Made by a program: the position numbers and the translations under genes. The notes under the pieces are model-generated. The model did no database searches. It was not told the origin of the DNA and saw only the letters and a program-made list of their open reading frames with translations. A stretch of 64,000 bases of DNA, taken from NCBI RefSeq assembly GCF_018918345.1, contig NZ_JAHLQI010000001.1:62001-126000 (forward strand). Reading direction: 5' to 3'. This DNA is from Butyricicoccus intestinisimiae (GTDB lineage: Bacteria; Bacillota; Clostridia; Oscillospirales; Butyricicoccaceae). Below, piece after piece: positions 57,098-64,000 of this stretch (position 1 is its first letter; each line of letters begins with the position of its first letter).

Positions 57098-57882
57098 GCT
57101 ACAATGTACATTTTCAGACAGACGCGTCCTACAAAAATGTCAAGTATGGACAGGGCACGGTATATAGTAGCGGCTGCGGCCCTGCCAGCCTGTGCAACGC
57201 ACTTGATGCGCTGGGCATCGCAAAGGTCACGGTAAAGACTATGTGTGCCTATGCGGTCAGTGTAGGTGCAAGAGTATCCGGCGGCACGGATGAAGCAACG
57301 CTGTTGAAACATGCGGCGAAAAAGTACGGATTTACATATCGCGCAACCAGTAAAAATTCGAAACTGCTGGCGCATTTGAAAGCTGGCGGCGTGGCAATCC
57401 TGCATGGCGGCAGCTCGCACAAGCTGTTCAGCAGCGGCGGTCACTTTGTCTGCGCGGTCAAAGCGTCCGGCGAAACAATTACTGTGCTGGACAGCTATTG
57501 GTACGCTGGTAAATATACTTCCACCAAGCTGCGCAGGCAGAAAGCAAAGGTGCTGGCAAAGGGTGTCATTACTACGAGCCTGTACCAGTGTGGACTTGCG
57601 ACAGCGGACCGTGCACCGAGCTACTACCTTATTAGTAAGGCAATTCAAAAGCCGCAGAAGCCGGCAAGCAGCAATACAACAACAGACAAAAAGCAGGAGG
57701 ACGATGATATGACCTACTACAAGAAATTCGAGAATATCCCGACATGGTACCAGACGGCCGTGAAGAAGGCGATGGACGCGGGCGCGCTGAATGGCACCGG
57801 AAACGGCGAACTGAATGTGTCCGAGGATTTGTGCAGAACGTTGACCGTGCTGGACAACATGGGACTGCTGGACAAGAAGTAA
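57094..57882 (+). CDS. Endolysin with C39-like cysteine peptidase domain
   Basis: The 262-residue protein starts at GTG inside the holin stop. The catalytic part (about 1-165) has the papain-like triad order: Cys in YSSGCGPASLCNAL, His in SSGGHFVCAVKA, Asp in TVLDSYWYAG. A Gln/Lys-rich linker (about 185-205) leads to a small C-terminal domain (YYKKFENIPTWYQTAVKKAMDAGALNGTG) that may bind the cell wall. It should cleave peptide bonds of peptidoglycan. No signal peptide is present, in line with holin-dependent release. Confidence 0.85.
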   Translation: MSYNVHFQTDASYKNVKYGQGTVYSSGCGPASLCNALDALGIAKVTVKTMCAYAVSVGARVSGGTDEATLLKHAAKKYGFTYRATSKNSKLLAHLKAGGVAILHGGSSHKLFSSGGHFVCAVKASGETITVLDSYWYAGKYTSTKLRRQKAKVLAKGVITTSLYQCGLATADRAPSYYLISKAIQKPQKPASSNTTTDKKQEDDDMTYYKKFENIPTWYQTAVKKAMDAGALNGTGNGELNVSEDLCRTLTVLDNMGLLDKK

Positions 57883-57919
57883 ACCTATTTGCCGATGTCG
57901 GCAAAATGGGCAGGTGCGG

Positions 57920-57953
57920 AAAGACCTAGGGTGATTGCCCTAGGTCTTTTTTG
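57920..57953 (+). terminator. Terminator after the lysis genes
   Basis: AAGACCTAGGG pairs perfectly with CCCTAGGTCTT around TGATTG, then T-run. It ends the late transcript. Confidence 0.9.
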
Positions 57954-58019
57954 ATGCTCGCAATTTTATAATAAATGTGTTATAGTAACATTAAGGTTAG
58001 CAGTGCTTTTGAAAAAACA

Positions 58020-58039
58020 TGTGGCAAACATGTGGCAAA
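58020..58039 (+). repeat. Integrase arm-type repeats, right (two TGTGGCAAA)
   Basis: TGTGGCAAA at 58020-58028 and 58031-58039, with the same 11-bp period as the left cluster. They lie about 60 nt inside the right attachment core. Confidence 0.7.
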
Positions 58040-58101
58040 TATTAAACGCAGACTTGCGGAAAATTCCCAAATTTCGGTGCATTTGAACATTTTTGTCTTT
58101 T

Positions 58102-58191
58102 GCTTGACGTGCGGAAGGTCAGCGGTTCGAGACCGTTAGTGTCCACCAAAACGAATCCCCTAGAATCTGCGCGGTTCTAGGGGATTTCTGC
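58102..58191. repeat. Prophage attachment site, right copy
   Basis: Identical over 90 bp to 22615-22704. It keeps the 3' part of tRNA-Val and its terminator but no 5' half, so it is not a functional tRNA gene. Confidence 0.95.
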
Positions 58192-58199
58192 TATTGTAA

Positions 58200-58316
58200 A
58201 CATCATTTGACAACGAACCAGAGATTGCCGAAATTGACATAGATTCTGGAATTCCAAACGCTTGTTATGGACTGATGGAATCTGAGATTTCTGACATAGA
58301 AGAACTGAAAGACTGA
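58200..58316 (+). pseudogene. Remnant of a gene end next to attR
   Basis: An open frame of 38 codons without a start encodes a C-terminal-like fragment (FDNEPEIAEIDIDSGIPNA then YGLMESEISDIEELKD). It begins just outside the repeat after an in-frame stop. Its source is unknown; it may be debris of an earlier element at this tRNA. Confidence 0.4.
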
Positions 58317-58375
58317 TTGCATGACATGCGGCACAGCGGCATATAGTTTGGAAAGAAACTTTGGGGGATGCAGCT

Positions 58376-59080
58376 ATGTGGAGAAAGAAACGTGTGATTT
58401 TGGCAGCGATTATAGTGCTGGCTGTTTTATCTGTCGTTTTTCCGTATTATAATCAAACCATGCTTTTTCTTGCGTTTGCACCGCATCATAATCAAAACAC
58501 GTTGGTGCTGGATGCCGGACATGGCGGCATAGACGGCGGCGCGGTGGCAGAGGATGGGACGGCAGAACAAGACATCAATCTGGCAATTGTTCAGAAATGT
58601 CAGGCATTGGCAGAGTTTTTCGGTATTCGTACCGTTTTGACGCGCACAGACCGGAATTCTTTGCAATATGATCCGAACCAGACGGTGCGGTACAATAAAA
58701 TACAAGACATTCATGCGCGGGAAACGCGCACCAATCAAACGCAAAACCCTATTTTTATATCCGTGCATCTCAATAAATTTTCAGACAGTCGCTACACAGG
58801 AGCACAAACCTTTTGGTCAAAGAACAATCCGGAGGGGCAGCTGCTGGCGCAGTCGATACAAAAGCAATTGACAAACGGCCTGCATCCGGAAAAACAGCGG
58901 ACGGCAAAGCAGGCGCCGGACAGTGTGTATTTGATGAAGCATTTGACGTGTCCGGCGATGATTGTAGAGTGCGGATTTTTGTCTAATAGAGAAGAAACCG
59001 AACGGTTAAAGCAAGACGGTTATCAGAAAAAGCTATCTGTTTGTGTGATAAACGGATATTTGAACTATTTAGAAGGATAA
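58376..59080 (+). CDS. cwlD: N-acetylmuramoyl-L-alanine amidase, CwlD-like
   Basis: ATG at 58376 with GGGGGAT upstream gives 234 residues. An N-terminal signal anchor (VILAAIIVLAVLSVVFPYY) exports the enzyme. The Amidase_3 domain has zinc ligands in VLDAGHGGIDGG, the Glu in EQDINLAI, His in FISVHLNKF, and the catalytic Glu in IVECGFLSN. CwlD works with PdaA to make muramic lactam in spore cortex; a general amidase role is also possible, so the gene name is tentative. Confidence 0.82.
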   Translation: MWRKKRVILAAIIVLAVLSVVFPYYNQTMLFLAFAPHHNQNTLVLDAGHGGIDGGAVAEDGTAEQDINLAIVQKCQALAEFFGIRTVLTRTDRNSLQYDPNQTVRYNKIQDIHARETRTNQTQNPIFISVHLNKFSDSRYTGAQTFWSKNNPEGQLLAQSIQKQLTNGLHPEKQRTAKQAPDSVYLMKHLTCPAMIVECGFLSNREETERLKQDGYQKKLSVCVINGYLNYLEG

Positions 59081-59087
59081 GCAATTT

Positions 59088-60461
59088 ATGAAACAAAAAA
59101 CAGTGTTTTTATGCAATGAATGCGGCTATGAAAGCCCCAAATGGTATGGAAAATGTCCGTCCTGCGGTGCTTGGAATTCTATGGATGAATTCAAAGAGGC
59201 AAAGGCAGCCGCTGCGCCGCGCGGGGTGCTGCCTAAGACCGAGAGAAAACGCAATCGGCCGCTGGAAATCGGAAAAATTGAAACCAACGAAGAAACGCGC
59301 TTTCGCACTGGCATCTCAGAATTGGATCGTGTGCTGGGTGGCGGCGCAGTGCATGGCAGCTTTGTGCTGGTCGGCGGCGAACCGGGCATTGGAAAATCTA
59401 CACTGCTGCTGCAAATGTGTCAGGAGATGAGCCGGCAGGCAAAGATTTTATATGTATCCGGCGAGGAATCTTTACGGCAAATTCGTCTGCGTGCCGATCG
59501 GCTGCATATTTCTTCTCCGGAATTGTTTGTGCTGGCAGAGACAGACTTGGAAGAAATTTTGGCAGAGACAGAGCTGCTCCTGCCGGATGTTCTGATTGTG
59601 GATTCCATTCAGACCATTTATAAATCGGACTTGAACAGTGCGCCGGGCAATACCACGCAGATCAAAGAATGTGCGATGACGCTCATGCAGTATGCCAAGC
59701 GGCACAATGTCACGATTTTCATTGTCGGTCATGTTAACAAAGAAGGCACGCTGGCAGGACCGAAAATTTTAGAGCACATGGTGGATTGTGTGCTGTATTT
59801 TGAAGGAGAAAAGCAGGTCTCTTTTCGCTGTCTGCGCGCTGCGAAAAATCGCTTTGGTTCGACCAATGAAATTGGTGTATTTGAAATGAGCGACTGCGGC
59901 TTAGTCGAAGTACCGAATCCGTCCGCCGCGATGCTTTCCGGTCATCCCACAGACGCCTCCGGCAACTGCATTGCCTGTACGATGGAGGGCAGCCGGCCGA
60001 TTCTGGCGGAAATTCAGGCACTCGTGACAAAAACAGCGTATGGCACGCCGCGCCGCATGTCTGCGGGTGTGGACTATAATCGGATGGTGCTGCTGCTTGC
60101 TATTTTGGAAAAGCGAGTGGGGCTGTATTTGTCATCCAGCGATGCCTATATCAATGTCATCGGCGGGATGCGTCTGGATGAGCCTGCGATTGATTTGCCG
60201 ATTGCGCTGGCGGTTGCGTCGAGTTATCGGGATCAGCCGCTTCCGGAAGGTGTGATGTCGTTTGGAGAAGTTGGTCTGACCGGAGAACTGCGGGCGGTTA
60301 CTGCAGTGAGCCAGCGCATCCACGAGGCAATTCGTCTGGGCTTTACGACTTGCATCATGCCGAAACAGGACATTGGACGCATGGAGATTCCCAAAACCTT
60401 CCGCATTGTACAGACGGAGAATATCGCACAGGCGATTGGTGCGGCATTTGGCAGGAAGTAA
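59088..60461 (+). CDS. radA: DNA repair ATPase RadA
   Basis: The 457-residue protein has the full RadA layout. A C4 zinc finger lies at C9, C12, C23 and C26; the RecA-like ATPase has Walker A GGEPGIGKST around residues 96-105 and the RadA-specific KNRFGSTNEIGVFEM; and the C-terminal Lon-like domain carries ADMP-type segments (NVIGGMRLDEPAIDLPIALAVASSY, GEVGLTGELRAV). It acts in branch migration during recombination. It follows cwlD by 7 nt and is probably co-transcribed. Confidence 0.95.
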   Translation: MKQKTVFLCNECGYESPKWYGKCPSCGAWNSMDEFKEAKAAAAPRGVLPKTERKRNRPLEIGKIETNEETRFRTGISELDRVLGGGAVHGSFVLVGGEPGIGKSTLLLQMCQEMSRQAKILYVSGEESLRQIRLRADRLHISSPELFVLAETDLEEILAETELLLPDVLIVDSIQTIYKSDLNSAPGNTTQIKECAMTLMQYAKRHNVTIFIVGHVNKEGTLAGPKILEHMVDCVLYFEGEKQVSFRCLRAAKNRFGSTNEIGVFEMSDCGLVEVPNPSAAMLSGHPTDASGNCIACTMEGSRPILAEIQALVTKTAYGTPRRMSAGVDYNRMVLLLAILEKRVGLYLSSSDAYINVIGGMRLDEPAIDLPIALAVASSYRDQPLPEGVMSFGEVGLTGELRAVTAVSQRIHEAIRLGFTTCIMPKQDIGRMEIPKTFRIVQTENIAQAIGAAFGRK

Positions 60462-60491
60462 CGATATTGTTGGCAGCAGGGCGGTGAAAAC

Positions 60492-61100
60492 ATGCAGGAA
60501 CGATTGGATATTTATAATGAAGCTTGGCAGCGCATAGGCACAGCGCCGCGCGATGAAGTGCATGAAAAAGGACTGCTGCACCGTGTCGTGCACTGCTGGA
60601 TTTTGGAAAATCAGCAGCCGGTGTTCTGGTTTCAGCAGCGGGCGCACACAAAAAAGGATTTTCCAGATTATTTTGATTTGGCGTGCGGCGGGCACGTCGA
60701 TGCCGGAGAGACGCCGCAGCAGGCGATGCTGCGCGAGCTTGGAGAGGAAATTGGGCTGCATGTGACAGAAAAAGACCTGATTCCCCTCGGTGCGTACCGC
60801 GCGCCGGATTTTCGCATGCCGGGGTACTATGATCGAGAAATGTCATATGTGTTCATGATTCGAGTGGATGAACCGGCGTTTGAGCTGGGCGATGAAGTGC
60901 AGCGCATGGTGCGTGTTCGTGCGGAGAATTTTTATCAAATGGAGGTAAATGGACGAGAAACCATACCCGTTGAGATGGAAAACGCAAAACACATTTCCGT
61001 AAGCCGAACGCGCTGGTGCTGTCATGACGGAGAGTTCCAAGCGATGGTTTTGCCATATTTGAGCAAAAAAAATTCTGATATTTTTTCAGTGGAAGATTGA
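60492..61100 (+). CDS. Nudix hydrolase, IPP-isomerase-like/YfcD type
   Basis: The 202-residue protein has the Nudix box GGHVDAGETPQQAMLRELGEEIG at about residues 72-94 and the N-terminal pattern YNEAWQRIGTAPRDEVHEKGLLHRVVHCWIL common to IDI-like Nudix proteins. Substrate unknown. Its start is close behind radA, so it may be in the same operon. Confidence 0.85.
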   Translation: MQERLDIYNEAWQRIGTAPRDEVHEKGLLHRVVHCWILENQQPVFWFQQRAHTKKDFPDYFDLACGGHVDAGETPQQAMLRELGEEIGLHVTEKDLIPLGAYRAPDFRMPGYYDREMSYVFMIRVDEPAFELGDEVQRMVRVRAENFYQMEVNGRETIPVEMENAKHISVSRTRWCCHDGEFQAMVLPYLSKKNSDIFSVED

Positions 61101-61124
61101 CAAAATCGCTGTTTTTAGTATAAT
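61097..61124 (+). promoter_or_regulatory. Promoter of rnpB
   Basis: TTGACA (61097-61102), 16-nt spacer, TATAAT (61119-61124), 6 nt before the RNA 5' end. The -35 overlaps the stop of the Nudix gene. Confidence 0.85.
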
Positions 61125-61129
61125 AAACG

Positions 61130-61486
61130 GAGTGAGTAAAGTTAGCAGTCGCGCAGACCGTGCCGAAAGGCCCTTCTGTGAGGAAAGTCCGGGCTGCGCA
61201 GGGCAGGATAACGGATAACGTCCGCCGGAGGCGACTCTAGGAAAAGTGCAACAGAAATATACCGCCGCGGCCTCGGCTGCGGTAAGGGTGGAAAGGCGAG
61301 GTAAGAGCTCACCAGTTCCATAGGTAACTATGGAACTCTGTAAACTCTATCCGCAGCAACACCGTGGAGGGACACATAGGATTTGCCCGATCCGTCCCGA
61401 GGAGGTGGCTTGAGGCGTATGGCAACATACGTCCAAGATAGATGGCTGCTCCAATGACAGAACCCGGCTTATTCTTTGCTCACTCT
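61130..61486 (+). ncRNA. rnpB: RNase P RNA, bacterial class A
   Basis: Conserved elements are in order: P1 5' strand GAGTGAG, GAGGAAAGTCCGGGCT, AGTGCAACAGAAATATACCGCC, GGTAAGGGTGGAAAGGCGAGGTAAGAGCTCACC, and near the end GACAGAACCCGGCTTAT with the P1 3' strand CTCACTC, then T5. It is the catalytic RNA that trims tRNA 5' ends. Length about 357 nt is normal. The P1 helix plus T-run serves as terminator. Confidence 0.96.
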
Positions 61487-61509
61487 TTTTAGATTGAATG
61501 CAGGATAAT

Positions 61510-61533
61510 TACCGCCCGCAGGGGCGGTTTTCC
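61510..61533 (+). terminator. Possible second terminator after rnpB
   Basis: ACCGCC and GGCGGT form a stem around CGCAGG followed by TTTCC, about 25 nt past rnpB. Weak T-run. Confidence 0.4.
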
Positions 61534-61627
61534 TGACATGGAATAAAAATCCCGACAGGGTAATAAAATGGGTGCTTCGCTTGGATTTGAGAGAGATCGG
61601 CGGCGAAACATGTTGGAGGTTCGAGAA

Positions 61628-63025
61628 ATGAGTGCATATGATCGCTTTTTGGAAACCATGAGTGGCAAACATGTCACCGTCATTGGCATCGGGGTCAGCA
61701 ACACGCCGCTGATTAGTCTGCTGCTGGAAGCCGGCGCACATGTCACGGTACATGATCGGAAAACGACAGAAGAACTGGGAGAAATTTATGAAGGACTGCA
61801 CGATATCGGCGTAGAATTCTCCGTTGGCAGTGAGTACCTGAACAATTTGTCCGGAGATTATATTTTCCGCACACCGGGCATGCATCCGAACCAGCCGGCA
61901 CTGGTAAAGGCGCGGGAACAGGGAAGCATTATCACCAGCGAGATGGAAGTGTTCATGCAGGTTTGCCCGTGCCCGATTCTGGCGATCACCGGTTCTGACG
62001 GCAAGACAACCACGACGACACTGACCTGTGAGATTCTCAAAAGAGCGGGTTATACCTGCCATTTGGGCGGCAATATCGGTCATCCGCTGCTGGCAGACGT
62101 GCCGTTTATCAATGAAAATGATTTTGCAGTTGTGGAACTATCCTCGTTCCAGCTGATGGATATGACTTGTTCTCCGGCGGCTGCGCTGGTCACCAATGTC
62201 ACGCCGAACCATCTGGATATCCACAAGGATATGGCAGAGTACATCGAGGCGAAAACACACATTTTTGTCAACCAGAAGCCAGGAGCAAAGCTGGTGCTCA
62301 ATGCAGACGATAAGGTCTCTCAGGATTTCCGTCCGGCAGAGGGCGTAGAGCTGCTCAAATTCTCCATGAAGGGACCGGTTGAAAACGGTGTTTACTTGGA
62401 GGACGGCGTCATCTGGTATGCTGAGGACGGCAATCGCCGCAAGATCATGAATGCAGATGAGATTCGCATTCCGGGCGCACACAACATTGCCAATTATATG
62501 GCGGCGATTTGCATGACGCATGGCAGAGTGACGTTTGACAACGTATGTGATGTGGCGCATGAATTTGGCGGTGTGGAGCATCGTTTGGAGTTGGTGCGCA
62601 CGCTGAACGGCGTCAAGTATTACAACGATTCGATTGCATCCAGCCCGACGAGAACCGCAGCAGGTCTGCGCTCGTTTAAGCAGAAGGTCATTTTGCTGGC
62701 CGGCGGACATGATAAGAAAATTCCGTATGATTCGTTTGGATCGATTGTCTGCGATCACGTCAAGCGTCTGGTGCTGATTGACGCAAATCCGGATGATTCG
62801 ACGGCACCGGCAATCAAGGCTTCCGTGCAGGCGGCGGACAACTATAAAGCAGACGAACTCCCGATTGACACATACGATGATTTTGAAAAGGCAGTTCGCG
62901 GTGCGGCGGCAGTCGCACAGGAGGGTGACATTGTTCTGATGAGCCCGGCGAGCGCATCGTTTGATATTTTCAAGAATTTCATGGAGCGCGGCAACCGCTT
63001 CAAGGATATTGTCAATAGCCTGTAA
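61628..63025 (+). CDS. murD: UDP-N-acetylmuramoylalanine-D-glutamate ligase
   Basis: ATG at 61628, with GGAGG about 9 nt upstream, gives 465 residues; the longer frame has no better start. MurD adds D-Glu to UDP-MurNAc-L-Ala with ATP. Visible are VTVIGIGVSNTPL, the ATP-binding ITGSDGKTTTTTLTCEIL, ELSSFQLMD, NVTPNHLDIHKDM, GAHNIANYMAAI and EHRLELVRTLNGVKYYNDSIASSPTRTAAGL. Complete. Not in an evident mur cluster in this window. Confidence 0.93.
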   Translation: MSAYDRFLETMSGKHVTVIGIGVSNTPLISLLLEAGAHVTVHDRKTTEELGEIYEGLHDIGVEFSVGSEYLNNLSGDYIFRTPGMHPNQPALVKAREQGSIITSEMEVFMQVCPCPILAITGSDGKTTTTTLTCEILKRAGYTCHLGGNIGHPLLADVPFINENDFAVVELSSFQLMDMTCSPAAALVTNVTPNHLDIHKDMAEYIEAKTHIFVNQKPGAKLVLNADDKVSQDFRPAEGVELLKFSMKGPVENGVYLEDGVIWYAEDGNRRKIMNADEIRIPGAHNIANYMAAICMTHGRVTFDNVCDVAHEFGGVEHRLELVRTLNGVKYYNDSIASSPTRTAAGLRSFKQKVILLAGGHDKKIPYDSFGSIVCDHVKRLVLIDANPDDSTAPAIKASVQAADNYKADELPIDTYDDFEKAVRGAAAVAQEGDIVLMSPASASFDIFKNFMERGNRFKDIVNSL

Positions 63026-63042
63026 TAAAATAACACAATCAC

Positions 63043-63070
63043 AGCCGCCGGATGAAAGTCCGGCGGCTTC
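63043..63070 (+). terminator. Hairpin after murD
   Basis: AGCCGCCGGA (63043-63052) pairs with TCCGGCGGCT (63059-63068) around TGAAAG. The following sequence is only mildly T-rich, so termination may be partial. Confidence 0.6.
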
Positions 63071-63092
63071 TGTGTATACAAGGAAGGATTCT

Positions 63093-64000
63093 ATGGTATT
63101 ACTCAACGCAGAACATATTTCCCTGAGCTGGGGAGAAAACACATTATTTGATGATGTCAGCTTTGCGCTGGAAGAACAGGATAAAGTCGGATTTATCGGC
63201 ATCAATGGCACGGGCAAATCGACATTTCTGCGCATTCTTGCGGGGATGCAGGAGCCGGATGCGGGAACCATCACACTGGCGCGCGGCGCCCGCATCGGTT
63301 ATCTGCCGCAGTCTCCGGACTTTTCCGAGCCGATAACCGTGCTGCAGCAGGTTTTTCGCGGCGCGGCAACGGATTTTGCTGAGGAACGCGCGTATGAGGC
63401 GAAGATGCTACTGACACAGCTCGGCATTACGGATTTTGATAAAGATGTGCGGCTGCTGTCCGGCGGACAAAAAAAGCGCATAGCAATTTGCTCTGCGCTC
63501 ATCAATCCGAGTGAAATTTTGATTTTGGACGAGCCGACCAACCACATTGACAATGAAACCGCAGCATGGCTGGAGCAGCAACTCAAGGCATATAAAGGCG
63601 CTTTGGTCATCATCACACATGACCGCTATTTCCTCAATCGTGTGACCAACCGCATTTGTGAGCTGGATCATGCCAAGCTGTATTTTTATGAAGAAAATTA
63701 CGAGGGCTTTGTCGCGCGCAAGGCGGAACGCATTGCCAGTGCGGCGGCGTCTGAGCGCAAGAGACAGACCATTCTCCGGCGGGAGTTGGAATGGATGCGC
63801 CGCGGTGCAAAAGCACGCACGACAAAGGCAAAGGGGCGCATTCAGCGATTTGAGGAGCTATCCAGCAAGACCGTGCAGGAAGAAGACGGTCAGGTAGAAA
63901 TGAAGTCGATTTCCACGCGCCTTGGCAAAAAGACCATCGAAGTGTCCGGACTGTGCAAGAGCTGGGATGGAAAGACGTATATTCGGGACTTTGATTTGAC
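63093..64000 (+). CDS. ABC-F ATPase, N-terminal part (cut by the window edge)
   Basis: The frame opens at ATG 63093 with AAGGAAGG upstream and continues past the window end. It shows the first ABC cassette of an ABC-F protein: Walker A GINGTGKST, a Q-loop at GYLPQSP, signature LLSGGQKKR, Walker B ILILDEPTNHID and switch ITHDRYF, then the inter-domain linker rich in Arg/Lys (RRELEWMRRGAKARTTKAKGR) and the start of cassette two (IEVSGLCKSWDGKTYI). It lacks membrane segments. The RRGAKARTTKAKGRIQ linker is like Uup-type proteins. Such factors act on ribosomes. Confidence 0.9.
   Translation, partial: MVLLNAEHISLSWGENTLFDDVSFALEEQDKVGFIGINGTGKSTFLRILAGMQEPDAGTITLARGARIGYLPQSPDFSEPITVLQQVFRGAATDFAEERAYEAKMLLTQLGITDFDKDVRLLSGGQKKRIAICSALINPSEILILDEPTNHIDNETAAWLEQQLKAYKGALVIITHDRYFLNRVTNRICELDHAKLYFYEENYEGFVARKAERIASAAASERKRQTILRRELEWMRRGAKARTTKAKGRIQRFEELSSKTVQEEDGQVEMKSISTRLGKKTIEVSGLCKSWDGKTYIRDFDL

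Larger units (their letters stand above)
22615..58191. mobile_element. Complete siphovirus-type prophage integrated in tRNA-Val
   Basis: The element is bounded by 90-bp direct repeats and begins with a tyrosine integrase. It carries lysogeny, recombination/replication, packaging, head, tail and lysis modules in the order usual for temperate siphoviruses of Firmicutes. All structural reading frames are intact. Head genes (SPP1/A118-like portal, MuF protein, GP20 scaffold, minor capsid 1-3, Gp15) place it near the A118-like group. The lysogeny region and a 38.2-38.8 kb block are transcribed against the rest, as expected for genes expressed from the prophage. No transposase or disrupted gene was seen. 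Confidence 0.93.

Noticed and set aside
57094-57882. Endolysin as a bacteriocin-type C39 exporter peptidase
   Set aside because: No ABC transporter parts are present and it is coupled to a holin at the end of the late genes.
58102-58191. A second tRNA gene at the right prophage end
   Set aside because: Only the 3' part from the anticodon stem on is present; the 5' acceptor and D-arm are missing.
62138-63295. Long minus-strand frame opposite murD (385 codons)
   Set aside because: Shadow of murD; no start signals and no domain.

Overview
The window looks like a chromosomal segment of a gut-type Firmicute (Clostridia; an Oscillospirales/Butyricicoccus-like organism is an inference). Supporting signs are two T-box leaders, sigma-A promoters with TTGACA/TATAAT, strong AGGAGG ribosome sites, frequent GTG and TTG starts, a class A RNase P RNA, and a siphovirus prophage of the A118/SPP1 type seen in low-GC Gram-positives. 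No species can be named from sequence alone.

Left host region (1-22.6 kb). It opens with the end of an SPFH/band-7 protein. An Lrp/AsnC regulator overlapping an aminotransferase follows, then a probable vitamin B6 unit (ECF S component plus pyridoxal kinase) behind a promoter covered by a palindrome, a radical-SAM protein and a MATE exporter. Between the exporter and the aro operon, 0.8 kb lacks protein genes and holds three tandem minus-strand units that look like small RNA genes. The aro operon (T-box, aroF-aroB-aroC-pheA-aroA-aroE/aroK fusion) runs left. The leu operon (T-box, leuA-leuC-leuD-leuB) runs right from a shared divergent promoter region. The T-box specifiers read best as Phe (UUC) and Leu (CUC). 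A fused alarmone-hydrolase/Nudix protein, a NYN-domain protein and an AraC regulator precede tRNA-Val(GAC).

Prophage (22615-58191, about 35.6 kb). It is integrated in the 3' end of tRNA-Val, with 90-bp direct repeats at both ends that include the tRNA terminator. Arm-type repeats TGTGGCAAA flank the integrase end (three copies) and the far end (two copies). Order: integrase; an AT-rich lysogeny cargo (Fic-like protein with a changed active site, two unknown proteins, a PH-domain protein, a microprotein); a CI/Cro-type switch with GTCTAG operators; antirepressor; Xis-like protein; YqaJ-RecT recombination pair; SSB; replication initiator with internal iterons; many small early genes; a late regulator; tRNA-Thr; a minus-strand accessory cluster resembling a type I toxin-antitoxin locus; terminase, portal, MuF protein with a C-terminal HEFGH metallopeptidase-like domain; scaffold, capsid, connectors, tail, baseplate, holin and endolysin. 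Every module needed for a siphovirus is present and unbroken, so the prophage may be functional.

Right host region (58.2-64 kb). A gene remnant lies next to attR. Then come a CwlD-type amidase, radA, a Nudix hydrolase, rnpB, murD, and the start of an ABC-F ATPase cut by the window edge.

The best candidates for undescribed biology are the three tandem small-RNA units, the type I toxin-like locus, the MuF-metallopeptidase/small-partner pair, the pentamer-repeat non-coding block at 31.4-31.9 kb, and the Fic-containing lysogeny cassette.
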